Notes: generated from the sequence alone by a model not told the origin. A DNA stretch of 64,000 nt from Montifringilla adamsi (GCA_017590115.1 JAGGNK010015336.1:186001-250000); one strand, 5' to 3'; positions 24,248 through 38,080 are shown, counted from the first letter of the stretch. Translations and numbers: made by a program.

Positions 24248-27200
24248 GGTTTTTTTTTTGTATAAAATTACTGTGACAGAGCCAGAATTAAGCTCAGTTC
24301 AGCTGTCCAAGTCTAGCATGAAAAGCAAGGCCTTCCTGTCCCACATCATCTCAGCTGGGACAGGAGCAAAGGGTGCCCTGTTTACTTGCTCCTCGTGTGG
24401 AAAGATTTATCTTGTAATAAACAGGATTTCACTAATCCCATGGGCATACAGCATTAAAGGTCCAAGGGGCTAACAGCCTCCTCAAATCTCCCATTCTTCC
24501 TGATGGTATTGAAGGAGAAAAACTCTCCTATGAGCTTTGCAGCCATCCAATTCAGCATCATGTCACAGAACAGAGAAGGGATTAGCATTTATCATCTGAT
24601 CAGGCAAACAAGTTAGCCAAACAAGAAGAGCTAGTAATGAGGCAGAAAAGCTGTTTGCACAATGGCACAGATCCTCCCACCTAGGCATGAATCAAGAGTG
24701 TTCATAATACTGCTATTTAATTGAAAGACTCCATAGATGAAGGCCAATTTTTAATTGAGACACTCAAGTAGATAAAGGCCAAGTTTTTGCAAACAGCATC
24801 GGACTGACAAAAGAAAAAATCCATGCTCTGTGGAGCTTCTTAATGACAAATGAGAATTAATAAACCTTGTCCTATTTGTAACAGGAATAAGTGAAATGAT
24901 CATTTACGCAAGCGTCCGTTTCACAGGAAATTGTTCCCTGCCATGTTCCAGCAATTATTTGGAGATTCAATGCAGGAGAAACACTGGCTTCGTGTCAGAA
25001 TTGTCTTAAAGTTACACTAAATCAACCCAAAGGCTGGTATTCCCCAAAACCAGTGTAATCCCTCCTCTTCCATGGGCTCTGGATGAGAGAGAGAAGAGGT
25101 TTTTAAAGATAATGTACAGTCCAACAGCCTCATGCTCCCTCTGTCATCTCTACATGTGCCTGACACTGAGATATGTGACATCACTGTCACATCACACATC
25201 TCCTGAGAGATCCAAACCAATACAAAACTTTTCAATTTATTGACTGATATTGGGGCAACACCTGTGGGGAGCCAGTCCTGCCAAGACTCTGCTGTGCCTT
25301 ACTGAAATTATGGGGTTTCATCTGACCAATACAGAGATTTACAGTGTAGTTATCTAAATCTGAGTAAAGCACCTGCCAGCCCTCTATAATCCATGAAGAC
25401 AAACAGACATTTCTAGGGAGTAATTTATTTCAAACAGGTCAGATGAATTACCCTGGAAAACTTCATATTTTTTCCACCATTTTTAAGGCAGCAAGGGATG
25501 TCTGGCTGAAAGTGAGGTTCAACAAGAGACATCTAAAACTAGATGAGATGACCCTGCATGACATCTTGGGCAGGAAAGGCCCATCTCACACACTGAGGCT
25601 CTCTGCTGGAGGCAGACACACCCAAGGCAGGTGGGTTAAATGCCACACAAACCAGTGGCACAGCCTTTTGTCCCATGTTATGTCCACCCATGTCATGGGC
25701 CATAGCAATTGCTTAAGGGAATTGAGCCCATGATATGATGCATCTGCAAGTCATTAATGAAGAGAAGTACAAAGGCATACAGCTAAGGGAAAAACTGACA
25801 CTGGTTAAACCAAAATTATTCCTACTTATTTATGGTGGGATTTTTCTTGATCTGTTTTGTTTTGGTTTGTGGGGTGTTTTTTTTTTTGTTGTTGGTTTTG
25901 GTTGGTTTTTTTTTCTTCTGAATCCCAAAGACCTACAAAACTGCCAGTAACTATTTCAACTAGGGGGACAGACTTCCCAGAACTCCCCAAAACTCAGTGC
26001 ACCCTCTGTGGCTTTCTTGCCTTAGCAGGTTATTGCCTTCAAAAACACTCTGGGAGAGACACAGGGAGCAGAACCATTGACATGGAAATGAGGAGAAATT
26101 GAAGCAAGACTAAATAGGTTTAAGTTGTTTATCATACCAGTGGCATCTGGTATAAGGGTACTTGATGCTTTATCTGTTTTCCTACATGTTATCAGTCTTA
26201 GCTCAGAAAATTGCCAAAGGAAACCGACAACTCTTTGACTTCCCTGTGTCACCACATCCAAAATTAGCAACTTAGTTTTGTAGCCCACTCATAACTGCCA
26301 CAGCCTGCCTGGGGTCATGGCCCATAGTCTGGGAACAGCTGCTAAGGGAAGTGAAAGGATGCGAAGTGAAGAAAATATGGCAGTACAAATATCTACTGAA
26401 AAGGAGAAAAACAAAATCAAAGGCAACAATAAAAATAAATGAAGACAGAACAGCAAATTTAAAAGAAGAAAAAAGTAGTCAAATATATACAAATAGCTTG
26501 AGTACAAACTGAACAGAAAATGTACTCAGTAAAAAAACCCAAGGGATGGCAAAGAAAGAAGGTAATATAAGCCCAGTTGTAAGCTGTTTTAACTTCGGGA
26601 ATCAATCATAAAAGTACTTATCCATATAATTAAGAAAAGCCTCCAGAAAGCATAAAAACCACTCTCAGAAACACTCTAGAGGTGGTACCATAACTAAACA
26701 GCAAAGCAGGACAAGGGAAATTGCCTTGGAATAACTCAAGGTGGTTTATGAAATATCAGATTTGAACAAGGATTGTCTGTTAGGAATGAGCAGCTCACTC
26801 CTGCCCCAGCCTCCCAGAACAGATTTATTATCTATGTTAGAGCTCTGTAGTTTACAAAAGGAATGGGTTTCTTCTTCTTCTTGCTGCAGGAACATGCAGT
26901 CACTGTCCACTGCAGAGCTACAGCATCAGGTCCCGTGTTCAGACTGAGCAGCCTGGGCTGTTCTGCAGCAGGTCAGGGAAAGGAGGCAGATCTGAGCTTT
27001 GTCAGTGCTCACACAGGAACAGAGGAATTCCAGGTGCTACAGAAGGGCTGTGCCTTGCTGCCTCTTGGCCAGTGCTGAATTAATTTCCCAGTCAGAATTT
27101 GATACCACTGTGCCTGACCGCCCTGTCTAGACCTAGTCAGTGAGGTTTGCTGCAGATTTTTCAGGTATATTTTGCAAAGATAAGCACTGAAAAACATTTT

Positions 27201-29214
27201 TTCATCAAGCATTACAAAGGACTGAAAATCATGTGTTCCTTTCCTTGAAGATTCAATAAGGTATTTAACTTACTGTGAAGAAAACCAGTCCTTCCACCGA
27301 AATGGATAAAGTTTTTCAGGAATGCCCAGCACAAGAGGTGCTGTGAAACAGGTGCCAGTTGTTGTTTCATCACTAAGAACTGCATTGGCAATCAAGGCAG
27401 TCCACACAGATTATTTGTAGCCTTTATCTGCTGGTGAAATTGGAATTAGTGAAGTTCTGTCATACAAGATGTAATTAGTTTTACACTTAGCATGCAGCCA
27501 ACAGAAATCCCCCAGTACCTCTAAACTTTACTCAAAGAAAATCTTTGCAATCAATATGCAAATATTATATGGCAATCAATGTTAACCAGGTTGCTCTGCA
27601 AGGAAATACCTGGGTGCTGACAATTGGCAAATACTTAACATGGTTAAGCACTGAAAAATTTGCACTTGAGCAATAAATAGTCAAACCACAACCAAGTGCT
27701 GGCTAGGGTTAGAACAAAGACCATCAGTCCAAAAATATTTAAATCTGTCAATGGTTTAAACTTGCTCTCAAACGTGAAGTGAAATATGGCAGTTTTGACA
27801 TCTCTTATTAAAGTCACTTAAGAATCAATATTCAGGACATAACAATAATCAAATCAAGTTGCTTAAACCAAACTCAAGGGATCCTTCTGTTCTGCAAAGA
27901 ATCAAAGATTAATTTCTAAGGAACTGAATCAATGCAAAGTAAATAGATTCTGATGAGCTGGAGAAGGATAACTTACACCTACTGCATAGCAGATGAGCTC
28001 TGTGATAACAGCATTCCCTGAGCACAGGAAATCTCCACCACTGCATAATCAGGACTGACAGCACTTGCAAAACATGACCCATAACTCAGTTTCATTCATT
28101 CCTAATGAATAATCAGGGCTAACACAGCTTGGAGAAGCTTTGTGGCACGTGATCAGATCAGGTCCAGGTTTGGCAGTTTTTGGTCAGCTCCACAGCCCCA
28201 CACGCCCTGGAGAGGGATTTGTGACTGCTCAGTGGGCTCCCAGGACAGGCTGCTTTCCTTTTTTCTGCAGAGCAAGAGTTTGCAACTGAGTGCCAGGGCT
28301 CACAGGTACCTGCCCAGTCTTTACTGCTGGATTTCCTGCCTACTGGGAAAGAAACAGGAGGTTTTCAGAGAAAATTCATTCTGCTTTACAGAAGGAAGCC
28401 TTGTAAATCTAACGCCCTTGTTAGTGCACACAAAGATAACAGGAATTTGCCATGAAAGCCTCAATGTAATAACAAATAGCAACTCAGCCCACTTTGATCT
28501 CCTAAACAAACCTTTATTTTAAGGTTGCAGCTAGCAGTACAAGGAATCAAAAGATCTCTCACCACTAGCATCACTTGATTTGTGAAATTATTTGTCCATC
28601 AAACAACATACCTGTTGTATATCAACAATGGTTCTTAGGGAGAAGGGTGGTTTCTTGTTTTTCCCCACTCTAGATTAAATCTCTAAGCTATAACACAAGT
28701 CCTTGGTAGGTGATGTACCCACCTACTGCCAATACTGAAACATTTTTCTCAGTACAATAATAGTGTGTGCATACTTTTCTTGCCTAGGTGGAGTAGGAGC
28801 TATTCAATTGACCTTTCAGTGATGCTGAAAAATAAATATTATCAGCCCACTCCCACCCTCATATTCAGAGGAGAAAGGAATAAGCAACTTGTCCCACAAG
28901 CAGAGCTATCCCTCCTGTTTCATGGCTCCCATTCACATGATAAATTTTTTCAGCCTAGTTGGTGGAGCTGGACATCAGCAGTGAAGCAGGGAGAAGAAAT
29001 CAGGGTATGCCCCCCCCTGCTCCAGCTGCTCTGCTGTGATTGCCAGCCCAGGGTTTGCAGTTGCTGATCAGGACCCCTGTGGCAGCCTGCAGCAGCAAGG
29101 GCAAAGGAGATCACAAAAAGAACAGTCCTGAGACAGAAGTGAGGGCTGCAGGGGTCTTGGTGCTCCATTATCAACTCTGAATTCAAGACCTGTGAGGAGC
29201 TGGTTTCTTCTCCC

Positions 29215-29492
29215 AGGTGACAGGGATAGGACAGGAGGAAATGGCCTCAAGCTGCAACAGGGGAGGTTTAGATTGGAGATTTTGAAGATTTCTTCACTGA
29301 AAGGGTTGTCAAGCATTGGAAGAGGCTGCCCAGGGAAGCTGTGGAGTCACCATCCCTGCAGGCATTTAAAATGCATGTGGCACTGGGGACAGGGTTTAGT
29401 GGTAGACATGCCAGTGCTGGGTTAGTGGCTGCACCTGATGGTCTTAGGGGTCTTTTCAAAACTAAACAGTTCTATTATTCTCTGATTCTATG
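29215..29492 (+). mobile_element. CR1 LINE 3' fragment (CR1-Y-like)
   Basis: gaaatggcctcaagctgcaa, ttcttcactgaaagggttgt, caagcattggaagaggctgc and the tail tattctctgattcta. Sense orientation, 5'-truncated. Confidence 0.9.
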
Positions 29493-32400
29493 CTTTTCAA
29501 AAAATCAGCTCCAGCTAGTTTCTCTTCACCACTCAAATTCTAGAAATCTTGCCCATTGTTAGAGAATATATTATTCAATTAATAAGAAATCAGGATGCTT
29601 TGAACTTTACATAAACCTTCTGATTTGTCTGTGCTATTTTTAGGAACTTAAGGTCACAATCCATATAAAATCTCCTTCCAATATTACCTCTTATTCACAG
29701 CTGGCAGAACTGACTGCTCACAGATTCAGGGACTTGCCAAAGGCTGCCAGTGCAACATCCTCGATCTATTCTTCCTGACTACACCTCAGTGGGCTGCAAG
29801 TTTAAGGTAAAAATCCTTGATTTCACCTGTAATTTACTGACACCTGATGACATTTATAAGTCAGGAACATTAGGACTAAGATCTCATCTCCACTGGAAAA
29901 AAACCCCCAAAACCTAGCATATATTTCTATTTTAAACAAAATTTGAAATCAAAACCTGTAAAATAAATGTTATGATTATTGACTTACGAGTTTTCCCACT
30001 TGCTTGCAAGGGAGAATGCAAGTCTAAGTGTACCTTAAGCACATAATTTCAAGACTTAAGACCTGAAAGTCTCCCAAAAGCACAGCAGGAGATCTTTGCA
30101 GAAGTTTCTTTCTGCAGAAGACATTCCTCTGCTTGGCTCTGCTCACGGAGCTGGGACAGCCATCTCAGCCAACCTTTGCTCCTGCCAGCTTCAGAAGCCT
30201 GATGTGATTTCCACTGAAGGGGATCACTAAACTTCCAGCAGCAACTGGAAGAAGCCTCTAGGAAAACACCAAATAAAATGAAGTACATGATGAAGAAAAT
30301 TGCCAGAATGAGTTTGTGTCCAAAAAGGACCAATTTCCAATAAGTCCATTTTCCTGCTGAACCTACATATGCTACAAGAATTTTTAAAAAATTTCACAGT
30401 TCCTCAGTTACAGTTCAGTGATTTCTGTAGATGCTGGCTCTCCCTTTCCTCACTCCCCAAATTTGAGTTCTCAAACTTCAAAACATCTTTGTAACGGTGG
30501 GTAGTGCCTAATACAAAGTGACCAGCACCCAGTCACCACCCAACATTCCTGTTTTTAGACTCACTCAGCCATGGAAAGACCTGAAGGAATCAGTCTTCTC
30601 TAAAGAGGCAGTTTTAAAGATAAAAATGCACCACTACGTTTCTTTGCAATGGAAAATATGGTTGGAAAGCCTGGAAAGAGATATTTCAGTGTCATAGGAG
30701 ACAATACATAATTAAAGTTCATGTAAAAATAACTGGGGAATTTGGCATTGCCTGAAGAGCTGAAATAGCCCAGTACCACTTATATCATTCAGGTGTGGTG
30801 GTACGGACAAGATGTTGATAATGTAAGCTTTTTCTTAAAGGTTTTTCTTCTCATTGTGAGAAATGGGAAGAATTCAAGAATGTCTTTAAACAGGAGGAAT
30901 TGTGATCATCCAGCAGTGATTAATCAAAACAAGTTTTAGGAGAAAGCATTACAGTATGACAAATTGAAATACCCTTTGAAGATAAGATAATTATGGAACA
31001 AATCTCAGGAATATATTTTAGCAAGGAAGTTATCACATGCTGGAAACAAAAGGGTTCTTTTAGTCCTATTATTTTCAGTATCATAATCTCCAGAATTAAA
31101 AGCTAGCTCTGGCATGTAGCAAAGATGTTTTCCTTAAAGCAGTATGAAATGCAAGAAGTAGTACGAAAATACTTATGTATATGTATAGGTGCTATAGACA
31201 TGCTCACCCACTCATTGTCTGGGTCTCTGAGCTCATAAAAGCCTTCCCACAGACCAAAAAAAATTAACTAATCCTTCCACCTCATTCTTCCTCTGTTAGG
31301 TCCCCATTGGGGAGGATTTCTTCCTCTGTAGTAACATGAGTCAGAGTACCATGAGTCAGACAGATGCTTCCCCTGCAATGAGTCCTCCATCAGATGTGCT
31401 ATTCCAACCCAAAGGCTCATTCATGGCACAGGTCTCACTCAAATTCAAGAGACAATCACTCAAATCATGGAGAATATTATTTTCTGCTGAAACAAACAAG
31501 ATTTGGCCCCAAACTGATCCCAGGAGAGAAAGGCACTGTCATCTGCTGGTGTAAAAGTCAAAAGACCTGGTTTCCTCCCTTTGCTCCACAGTGTGCTGAG
31601 AACTGCCTGTCTGCAAGCTACCTGGAGTAATTCTCCACAAAACCAGATGACCTTCATCAGCTGGTGGGCTGCCCATTCCTAAGCTCAGAATTGGACTCTT
31701 CTCCATTTCACCAGAAAGGAGGCCAAAACATCCAACACTGCCTCTTACTAGAACACACTTACAACACACTGACTGAGGACGCACAGTGAATCGACAGCAC
31801 GTACTCAGGAGATTCTTTTGCAATAATATTCTAGAAACACTTCATTGATATAAAATCTACCTTTATGTATTTGATATGTCCAGCTGGAAGTTACTTAGGA
31901 CACTGCCACAGCTGTCCAAACAATAGTATTTGTATATTCAGAATAACAGCATCTTAATGGGAAATGTGTATGGTAGTTGGTAGGATTGAAAATTTAGTTA
32001 AAACTACTAAATGCCTACCCTTAAAAAAAAAAAAAAAAAAGTCGTATAGTTTTTGAGATGGAATAAACCTTGCAATTGTCTGCCTGACCTATTTGGCAAC
32101 ACTTCTCCCTATTATTTTGTCAATTAGTGTCTATACAAACTCCCCCAAAACAGATGTCTAAACAGACATTCATCAAAGAGAAAAGGGAGATTCAGGCAAG
32201 CACCTAAAGTAATTCTGGTTGCTAATTGAGCACGTTGAGTAACACAGATACATTTTGCAGGTGCATCTTCCCGAGAATGATCCCACTAGTGTCCACACTG
32301 CACAGATGGGCTGTGTTATTTTAAGGTTTTAATCAAAATACATGCAAACAGGCACAGCACCACGTGCATGCTAATGCTGTGAAGTGTCAGCAGTCACTAC

Positions 32401-33049
32401 ACTCTTTTAAGAACTCTAACTATGAAAAACTCAGAAGAGAAGGAACTGATGAATTAGGCACTTTAGAGGAAGGCTTAGAGGCTACAGCTAGAAGGTGATG
32501 CACAGCACATTTGTAATAAATGTGGAGAAAACACCTTTTTAACACGGCAAAGTATTCCCACATACTGAGAAACTGCACCAACACAGAAACAGAATACAAA
32601 AAGGTGTAAGGTCATCAAACTCCCAAGGTATTTATGTTAGGAGAACCAACCCTGAAACAGTGATTACAGTGTAATCTTGACATCTGTCAACCTCTTGTCA
32701 ATTGCTTTCCTCAATGAAGGCATTACACATCCCTCAGCCACTGCTTTATCACCTGCAGTGAAGTCTTCTGCATCTGCTAGTCCCAATTTGAGGGCTCAGC
32801 AGACCTGATTCAGGTGACCAACTCATCTAGCACACTCTGCTCTGAAAACTTTGTTAACTAAGTGAGAAACAAATAAACCTAGCTTAAGAACAATGGAACA
32901 CAGTTCCTCCTATATTTCCTGTGTAAAAGACAGACCCTGTTCCTGCATGTTTGCACGGTTAAAAAAAAATACCCCTCTGAATTTGATACTCCTCCCTGCT
33001 GGGGGGAAAAATGAAAACAAAAAGACATAGTAGAGGTTGTGTTCAGTTG

Positions 33050-33990
33050 CAGTGCCCCGGGTGCCAGGTTTGCAAACCCAGCGATGTCCTCTTACCTGCA
33101 CAGACACCGCACCACCCGAAGTGGTACCTGGAGCCCGGCTCCTGACCCGGCGCGCCCTGCAGAGCTGTCAGCCTGGCGGGGATGGGCCGGTGATGGGCGG
33201 GCAGGGCAGCAGCGCACAGACAGACACAGGGACAGGCACAGACACACGGACAGACACAGTCTCCCGAGCCCCGCTGCGCACACACGCGCTCACAGGGACA
33301 TGTCAGTGATGGGGATTGGCAAAAGGCTGCGGGGAAGAGAAGGAGAGGAGAAGGAGAAGAGAAGGAGAGGAAAAGGAGAAGAGAAGGAGAGGAAAAGGAG
33401 AAGAGAAGGAGAGGAAAAGGAGAAGAGGAGAAGGAGAAGAGGAGAAGGAGAAGAGGAGAGGGCAGCGGGAGCCGGCGGCAGCAGCGGGCGCGGAGCCGGG
33501 CCGGGCCGGCGGCGATGCCGGAGAGGGGCCGGGCAGGGCGAGCGCGGTTTAAGGAGCGAGGGGAGGGGAAGCGCTGGGCGGGGAGGGCTGCGGGCCGGGT
33601 GGGAGGCGTGAGCGATGAGGGACAGGTTTTAGGGACAAGAGGACTGGGGGTCCCAGCCCGAGGGTCAGAGAAATGTGCGCCCCGAAGGGCAGAGAATCGG
33701 GGGAGCCGAGTCCCCGCCGTGTCGGGGGGAAACACCCTTTCTCTTTTAGCAAACAGGTGGTTTCTGCTTTTACCTCCTCCCTGAGCTCACTGTCTAAATA
33801 AGAAGCCCTCAGCTGGGATATTTTTTGCTTGAATTTCGGCTCTGACTTGTGAGCTGGAGCCGCTCTTCCTTCACCCCTCCTCCCGACACAGCCCCGGTCC
33901 CTCTGCAGCTCCCGCCCCGGTGCAGCCTCTCGCAGCTGTCCCATCGGGGCGGGGGTCCCCCAGAGGGGACTGATGTCTGCCCCGAATTGA
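33050..33990 (-). promoter_or_regulatory. COL22A1: CpG island with candidate COL22A1 promoter and non-coding exon 1
   Basis: This is the only clearly GC- and CpG-rich block in the window, between AT-rich flanks. On the minus strand it contains a strong donor, gtgcag|gtaaga (exon end 33096, GT at 33095-33094), which could splice to the acceptor at 6021. A minus-strand CCAAT box lies at 33318-33314, and a TTAAA-like element near 33553-33547 is a second possible core. An exon 1 would run from somewhere between about 33.23 and 33.55 kb to 33096. COL22A1 needs an upstream exon and no other CpG island is present. A divergent plus-strand transcript is also possible (gtgagc donor-like site near 33608), but no plus-strand coding exon is visible. 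Confidence 0.5.
33331..33462 (+). repeat. 132-nt uninterrupted purine tract with a 22-nt repeat unit
   Basis: Every base from 33331 to 33462 on the plus strand is A or G. Part of it is built from about three near-perfect copies of a 22-nt unit (aaaaggagaagagaaggaga + gg), grading into shorter ggagaa repeats. On the COL22A1 strand it reads as a polypyrimidine tract. It lies in the CpG island, possibly within or just upstream of the first exon. Long frames here in several reading frames are low-complexity artefacts. Confidence 0.95.
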
Positions 33991-34071
33991 AGCTCTCCCA
34001 AAGGACATACAAAGCATTAAAAAATGCTTTTTTTTTTTTTTTTTTTTAGCGTGATTGTAAATATCTTTTCT

Positions 34072-34250
34072 CAGGTTGCCCAGAAAAGTAGTGGGTGCCC
34101 TATCCCTGGAAGTGTTCGAGGCCAGGGTGGATGGGGATTGGAGCCACCTGGGATAGTGGCAGGTGTCTGGCCGTGGCAGGAGGCTTGGAACTGGATGATC
34201 TTTAAGGTGCCTTCCAACCCAAACTGATTCTATCAGTTCTGATGCTATCA
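34072..34250 (+). mobile_element. CR1 LINE 3' fragment next to the CpG island
   Basis: caggttgcccagaaaagtag, ccctatccctggaagtgttc, ggcaggaggcttggaactgg and a worn gattctat tail. Sense orientation. It begins just after a T run (34029-34048) and marks the right edge of the CpG island. Confidence 0.9.
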
Positions 34251-35377
34251 TGAACACAGTTGCACCTAGAGCAGATCAGTGGGTCAGGATCTAGAGCGGG
34301 TTATGAAGATGTTCTCTCTCTGCTGTAATTTCCCAGAGCAGGCCTGAGGCCTGTGGTGTCAGCAGGGTTGTGGCTGCTCAGATCCATGAAAACCCACACA
34401 GCTCTGGTGACAGATGGCAGGTTTGATGAGGTTTTTTTGTCTGTCTACTACGTGGTAGCAACAAATACAGAAAGGCCTTTCGGTTGTCTTACAGCTCACC
34501 CTCAAGATGAAGGAGCACTGCAGATACCTGTCCACAAAGTTTTCTGCTTTGCAAAGAGAAATCATTGACTGAATTCAGTTTGCTAAACTTCAGAATTTGC
34601 TGGGAACATGCATTCAACATTATACATATATTTTAAGTTGAAATGTGCTTAAAGGGAGAGGATTTCTACCCTGTCAGGTACTTGGAAAGGCAGGTCTCCA
34701 GTGTCGTCTCTAACCCCTCTTGCCACTGACATGTTATATTCATTCAGTCCAGTCTCATCCCTGCTACTGCCAAAGAGACAAAGCCTAAGTTTTTTTATCT
34801 TTTGCATGTTATTAAGACCTACTCATGGCCTTCCTTTGCATTTTTTAAGAGACCTGTTAATCTCTCTGTTCCTCCACTCCATGGACAGAACATATTCTTC
34901 AACTTCTATGTGGATATTGAAGGATCATCAGGATCATCACCTTTGCTTTTCCTTTTCAGGCTTCCTGCGGGGATCTCCACCTCAATACAAATTAAAGCCT
35001 GAGCCACCAAAGCACTTTGCTGTATTTACTGAATTGGAATTTGAAGTTTGTGTTTTTTGTGTGGCTGTTTAAAATTTCTTGACAGGTTTGCATTTTAGGC
35101 ACAGGTTATTAGGCAATCTGTTTAGAGGCATGAAAGAAAACATCCATGAGTGCAGGAAGGTAAGAGGTTTCTTGATGACTCACGGCCTTGCTGACCTCTG
35201 CCCAGATTTTGGAGTGGTTTTATGGTTTATTCACATCTCTGCCATCAGAATCAGCTAAAATCATTGGTCTACAGAAAAATAGATGCATATTTAATGCTGC
35301 ATATGCATCTATAAATATGAGAAGGAATCCTCTGTCTCCAAGTGACCCCATTCCAGCCCTCAGAAACAGCATCAGAA

Positions 35378-35555
35378 GGGTGGGCAGGCATTGGAACAGG
35401 CTGCCTGAGGATGTGGTGGAATCCCCATTCCTGGGAGTGTTCACAAAACCTGTAGGTGTGGTGCTTATGGACATGGTTTAGCGGTGCATCTGGCAATGCT
35501 GAGTTAATGGTTTCACTCAGTTTTAGAGGTTTTTTCAACCTTAAGGTTTCTATAG
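35378..35555 (+). mobile_element. CR1 LINE 3' fragment
   Basis: ggcattggaacaggctgcct, ccattcctgggagtgttcac and gacatggtttagcggtgcat, ending in a short gtttctatag tail. Sense, 5'-truncated. Confidence 0.88.
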
Positions 35556-35925
35556 AAAGAAAAAGGAGGGCAGAGGGTTGGTCAGCTCCAGACTGAAGCA
35601 GCAAAGCAAAACTTTCCCCATATCAGAGTGCTGCTTTTTATGCTGGCTTTCTGCATAGCTTTTTCTTCAGGCTGCTTCCCTTTCCAACCCAGTATTTTAT
35701 TAAATATTACCTTTTCCTGATATACAAATGTTAAGCCTGTGGGATGCTGGTGGTTTTCTCCCTAAAGCTTCACCTTCCCAAGAATATTTTTTTTTCAAAC
35801 AAGCATCTTCTCACTGTCACATTAGCTTGATCTGTTGTAAGAGATTAAACCAAGTGGTGTATGGCAGATGAGAGTTGTGTACAATGAAGAAAACCTAATA
35901 TCCTCCCTCAGTCTGTAGCAGTGGC

Positions 35926-35952
35926 CTGTATTTAGTGGGCCACTAAATACAG
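35926..35952. repeat. Perfect 13-bp inverted repeat, 1-nt centre
   Basis: Left arm ctgtatttagtgg (35926-35938), a single G, then the exact reverse complement ccactaaatacag (35940-35952). It could form a cruciform. No poly-T or gene end adjoins it. Confidence 0.9.
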
Positions 35953-38080
35953 TATTTGTATTTTGATCTTGCAGCAGTTAGTATTTCATCTGCTACACAT
36001 AATAATCATCTGTCAACATTCTTACAGCAAGCTCAGTTGTTAAAGTTGTTACTTCTCTTTGCAATGTACCAAGGTGATTAACAGAATCATTTCTCTTTGC
36101 AGATACTTTGTCTCCAATGATCTGGAAGAAGCATAAACACCTAGATGGCAATTCAAGCTGCTGTCTTATTAGGATTTCTGTTGGAAACAGCCCTGAATCA
36201 GCAGCTCAGAGGATTATGACAAACATTGATGCACAGATACATAACTCCATTTCCCCGCATTTTTCTGTTCTTTCTGTTCTGATTGTGAGCCTTTAATTTC
36301 CATTTTCACCCTGGGGTTAGGAATATAAAAGCTGGATGTAGTGCATGGAGAAGAAGGTCTGTGTAGCCTGATATCCCCAGGAACAGATGCCTCAGCAGGT
36401 GTATAGGAAAACAGTAATCATTCCACAATGCTTCCCGAGAACGGTGTCTCGGTCTGTGATTGTTGCTCAGGGATTTCCTCACAAAATCATGGAGTGTGAC
36501 TTGAACTGCTCACAGTCCTTTCTTCTTTGGTAAATTTACCAGCCACATTTGAATCCAGATAAATGTTACTTACAAATGTTTTGTGGCAACATATCCTGAG
36601 GTAGTTCACTCCCAGGAATTATGCAGTCTGCAAATCACAGTGCCTTTGCTTCCTGTAGCACCCAGTTTGATCACAGAAAAACTGGCTTTTTCTTCTGTCC
36701 AGTTAATGGTGTCTCAGGGATCTGACAGGTTGCTTACACAAATTCCCTGAAAATTCTGATGCTGTCAAGGCTCAGATCAGTAGCTGTGTGCTGGCAACTC
36801 ATAAATTCTTAAGAAACAAGGATTTGCATCACTGGGGAATACTCTTGTGCCTTTTTTATCTTTATATACATTTTCTTGTGCACATTGTGCATTATAGTCC
36901 CCAAAGGCTTACATTTCAAGGCATGAAGCAGATCCAAATGGTCTCTCTTAAGAAAAAGTCTACCTAGCAAAGAAATGTTCTCTTCCCTGCAGTGTAGAAT
37001 TTTCTATGACAAAACCCACTGAGAGCAATGAAAGGAAAATACTAGATTCTGCAGAAGAATCTATTTTATGTTATTGTGCTGCATGTCACACTTTAGTTTC
37101 TACAGGTTTTATATGACTCATGTATAATGACATTTTCTCTTTTGGTCTTGTTCTTATCTTAGTTTCTTGTTGTTAGTGAATTACAGGATTTGTAATTTCT
37201 AAATCCTGACACAATATCTGTTGGATGAATATTACATACAACTTTTCATCCAAAGTTGCAAATTACAAAGTCATGAATTATAGAATCCTCATAGTGAAGA
37301 AGAGACTCATAAATTTAATTTAAAAACAAATAACATTTCTTCTAATCCTACAGTAAGTTTTGAAATAACACCTTCAAGAGTGAAGAGAAATGGCAACAAA
37401 AATGGAAAAATGTACCATCATCATGAGAAAAATTTTCAGTATTTCCTTCCTACTCTTCAGAAAAACCAGTTGACTCTTGAGCCACATATAGTTTGTTCCT
37501 GTATTGATAACCCCAGCTATACCTAAATCCTGTGCAATATAAAATGGTTTTAAGAACAATGATAACTCACACAAATAATCATTATAAGTATTTCTTGTTT
37601 CCTGACTTATCTAAGGGTAGTCTCATAGTTCTCCATCTCTCTAAAGCACAGTGTTTATGGTTATCCATCTCTCAGTCACCAAGTTCTGATTATTTTATAA
37701 TTTTTAAAAATATTTTTATAAAAATCCCATTTTATAAAATTTTAATCTTTGATTTTATAAGTTAACACCTAAAGCATATAAAAATGTAGTATTTCATAAG
37801 ATCCCATCATCATCAAAATTTGTTCAGGACAGAACTCAGTGTTGAACATCACCAATCCTTTGTTGTCTACACTTCACCTTTGAAAAGCAGAATGAGCAGA
37901 ATTACTTTTTCCTCTGTCTTCTTGAGAATGTATTGCAGACTGAGTGAAAAGATACAGACTATACACTGCCTCTCTAGGTAATTTTACTTTTACATATATT
38001 GTCTATTTCTTCAAAGCTAATATAGCATTGAAATCAAAGAGTTATTCTTTAATTAGAGCAGAGCAGGTGCAAGAATTAAA

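Larger units (their letters stand above)
6021..33095 (-). other. COL22A1: Presumed COL22A1 intron 1 (if exon 1 is in the 33-kb CpG island)
   Basis: About 27 kb of AT-rich sequence with no supported exon. It contains CR1 fragments (10.7, 15.5, 19.6, 24.1 and 29.2 kb), one solo LTR (14.8 kb), possible ancient LINE relics (18.4 kb), a 63-bp tandem duplication (18.8 kb), and A/T runs (for example 12247-12263 and 32021-32040). A promoter-like cluster lies at 7.93-7.99 kb. Calling this an intron rests on the splice acceptor at 6021 and on the CpG island being the gene's start; that link is inferred. Confidence 0.5.

Noticed and set aside
33043..33735. 230-codon minus-strand frame and several plus-strand frames (up to 190 codons).
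   Set aside because: All lie in the CpG island and purine tract. The products are low-complexity Ser/Leu/Phe or Arg/Glu/Lys strings, and overlapping frames are open on both strands, as expected of GC-rich repeats.
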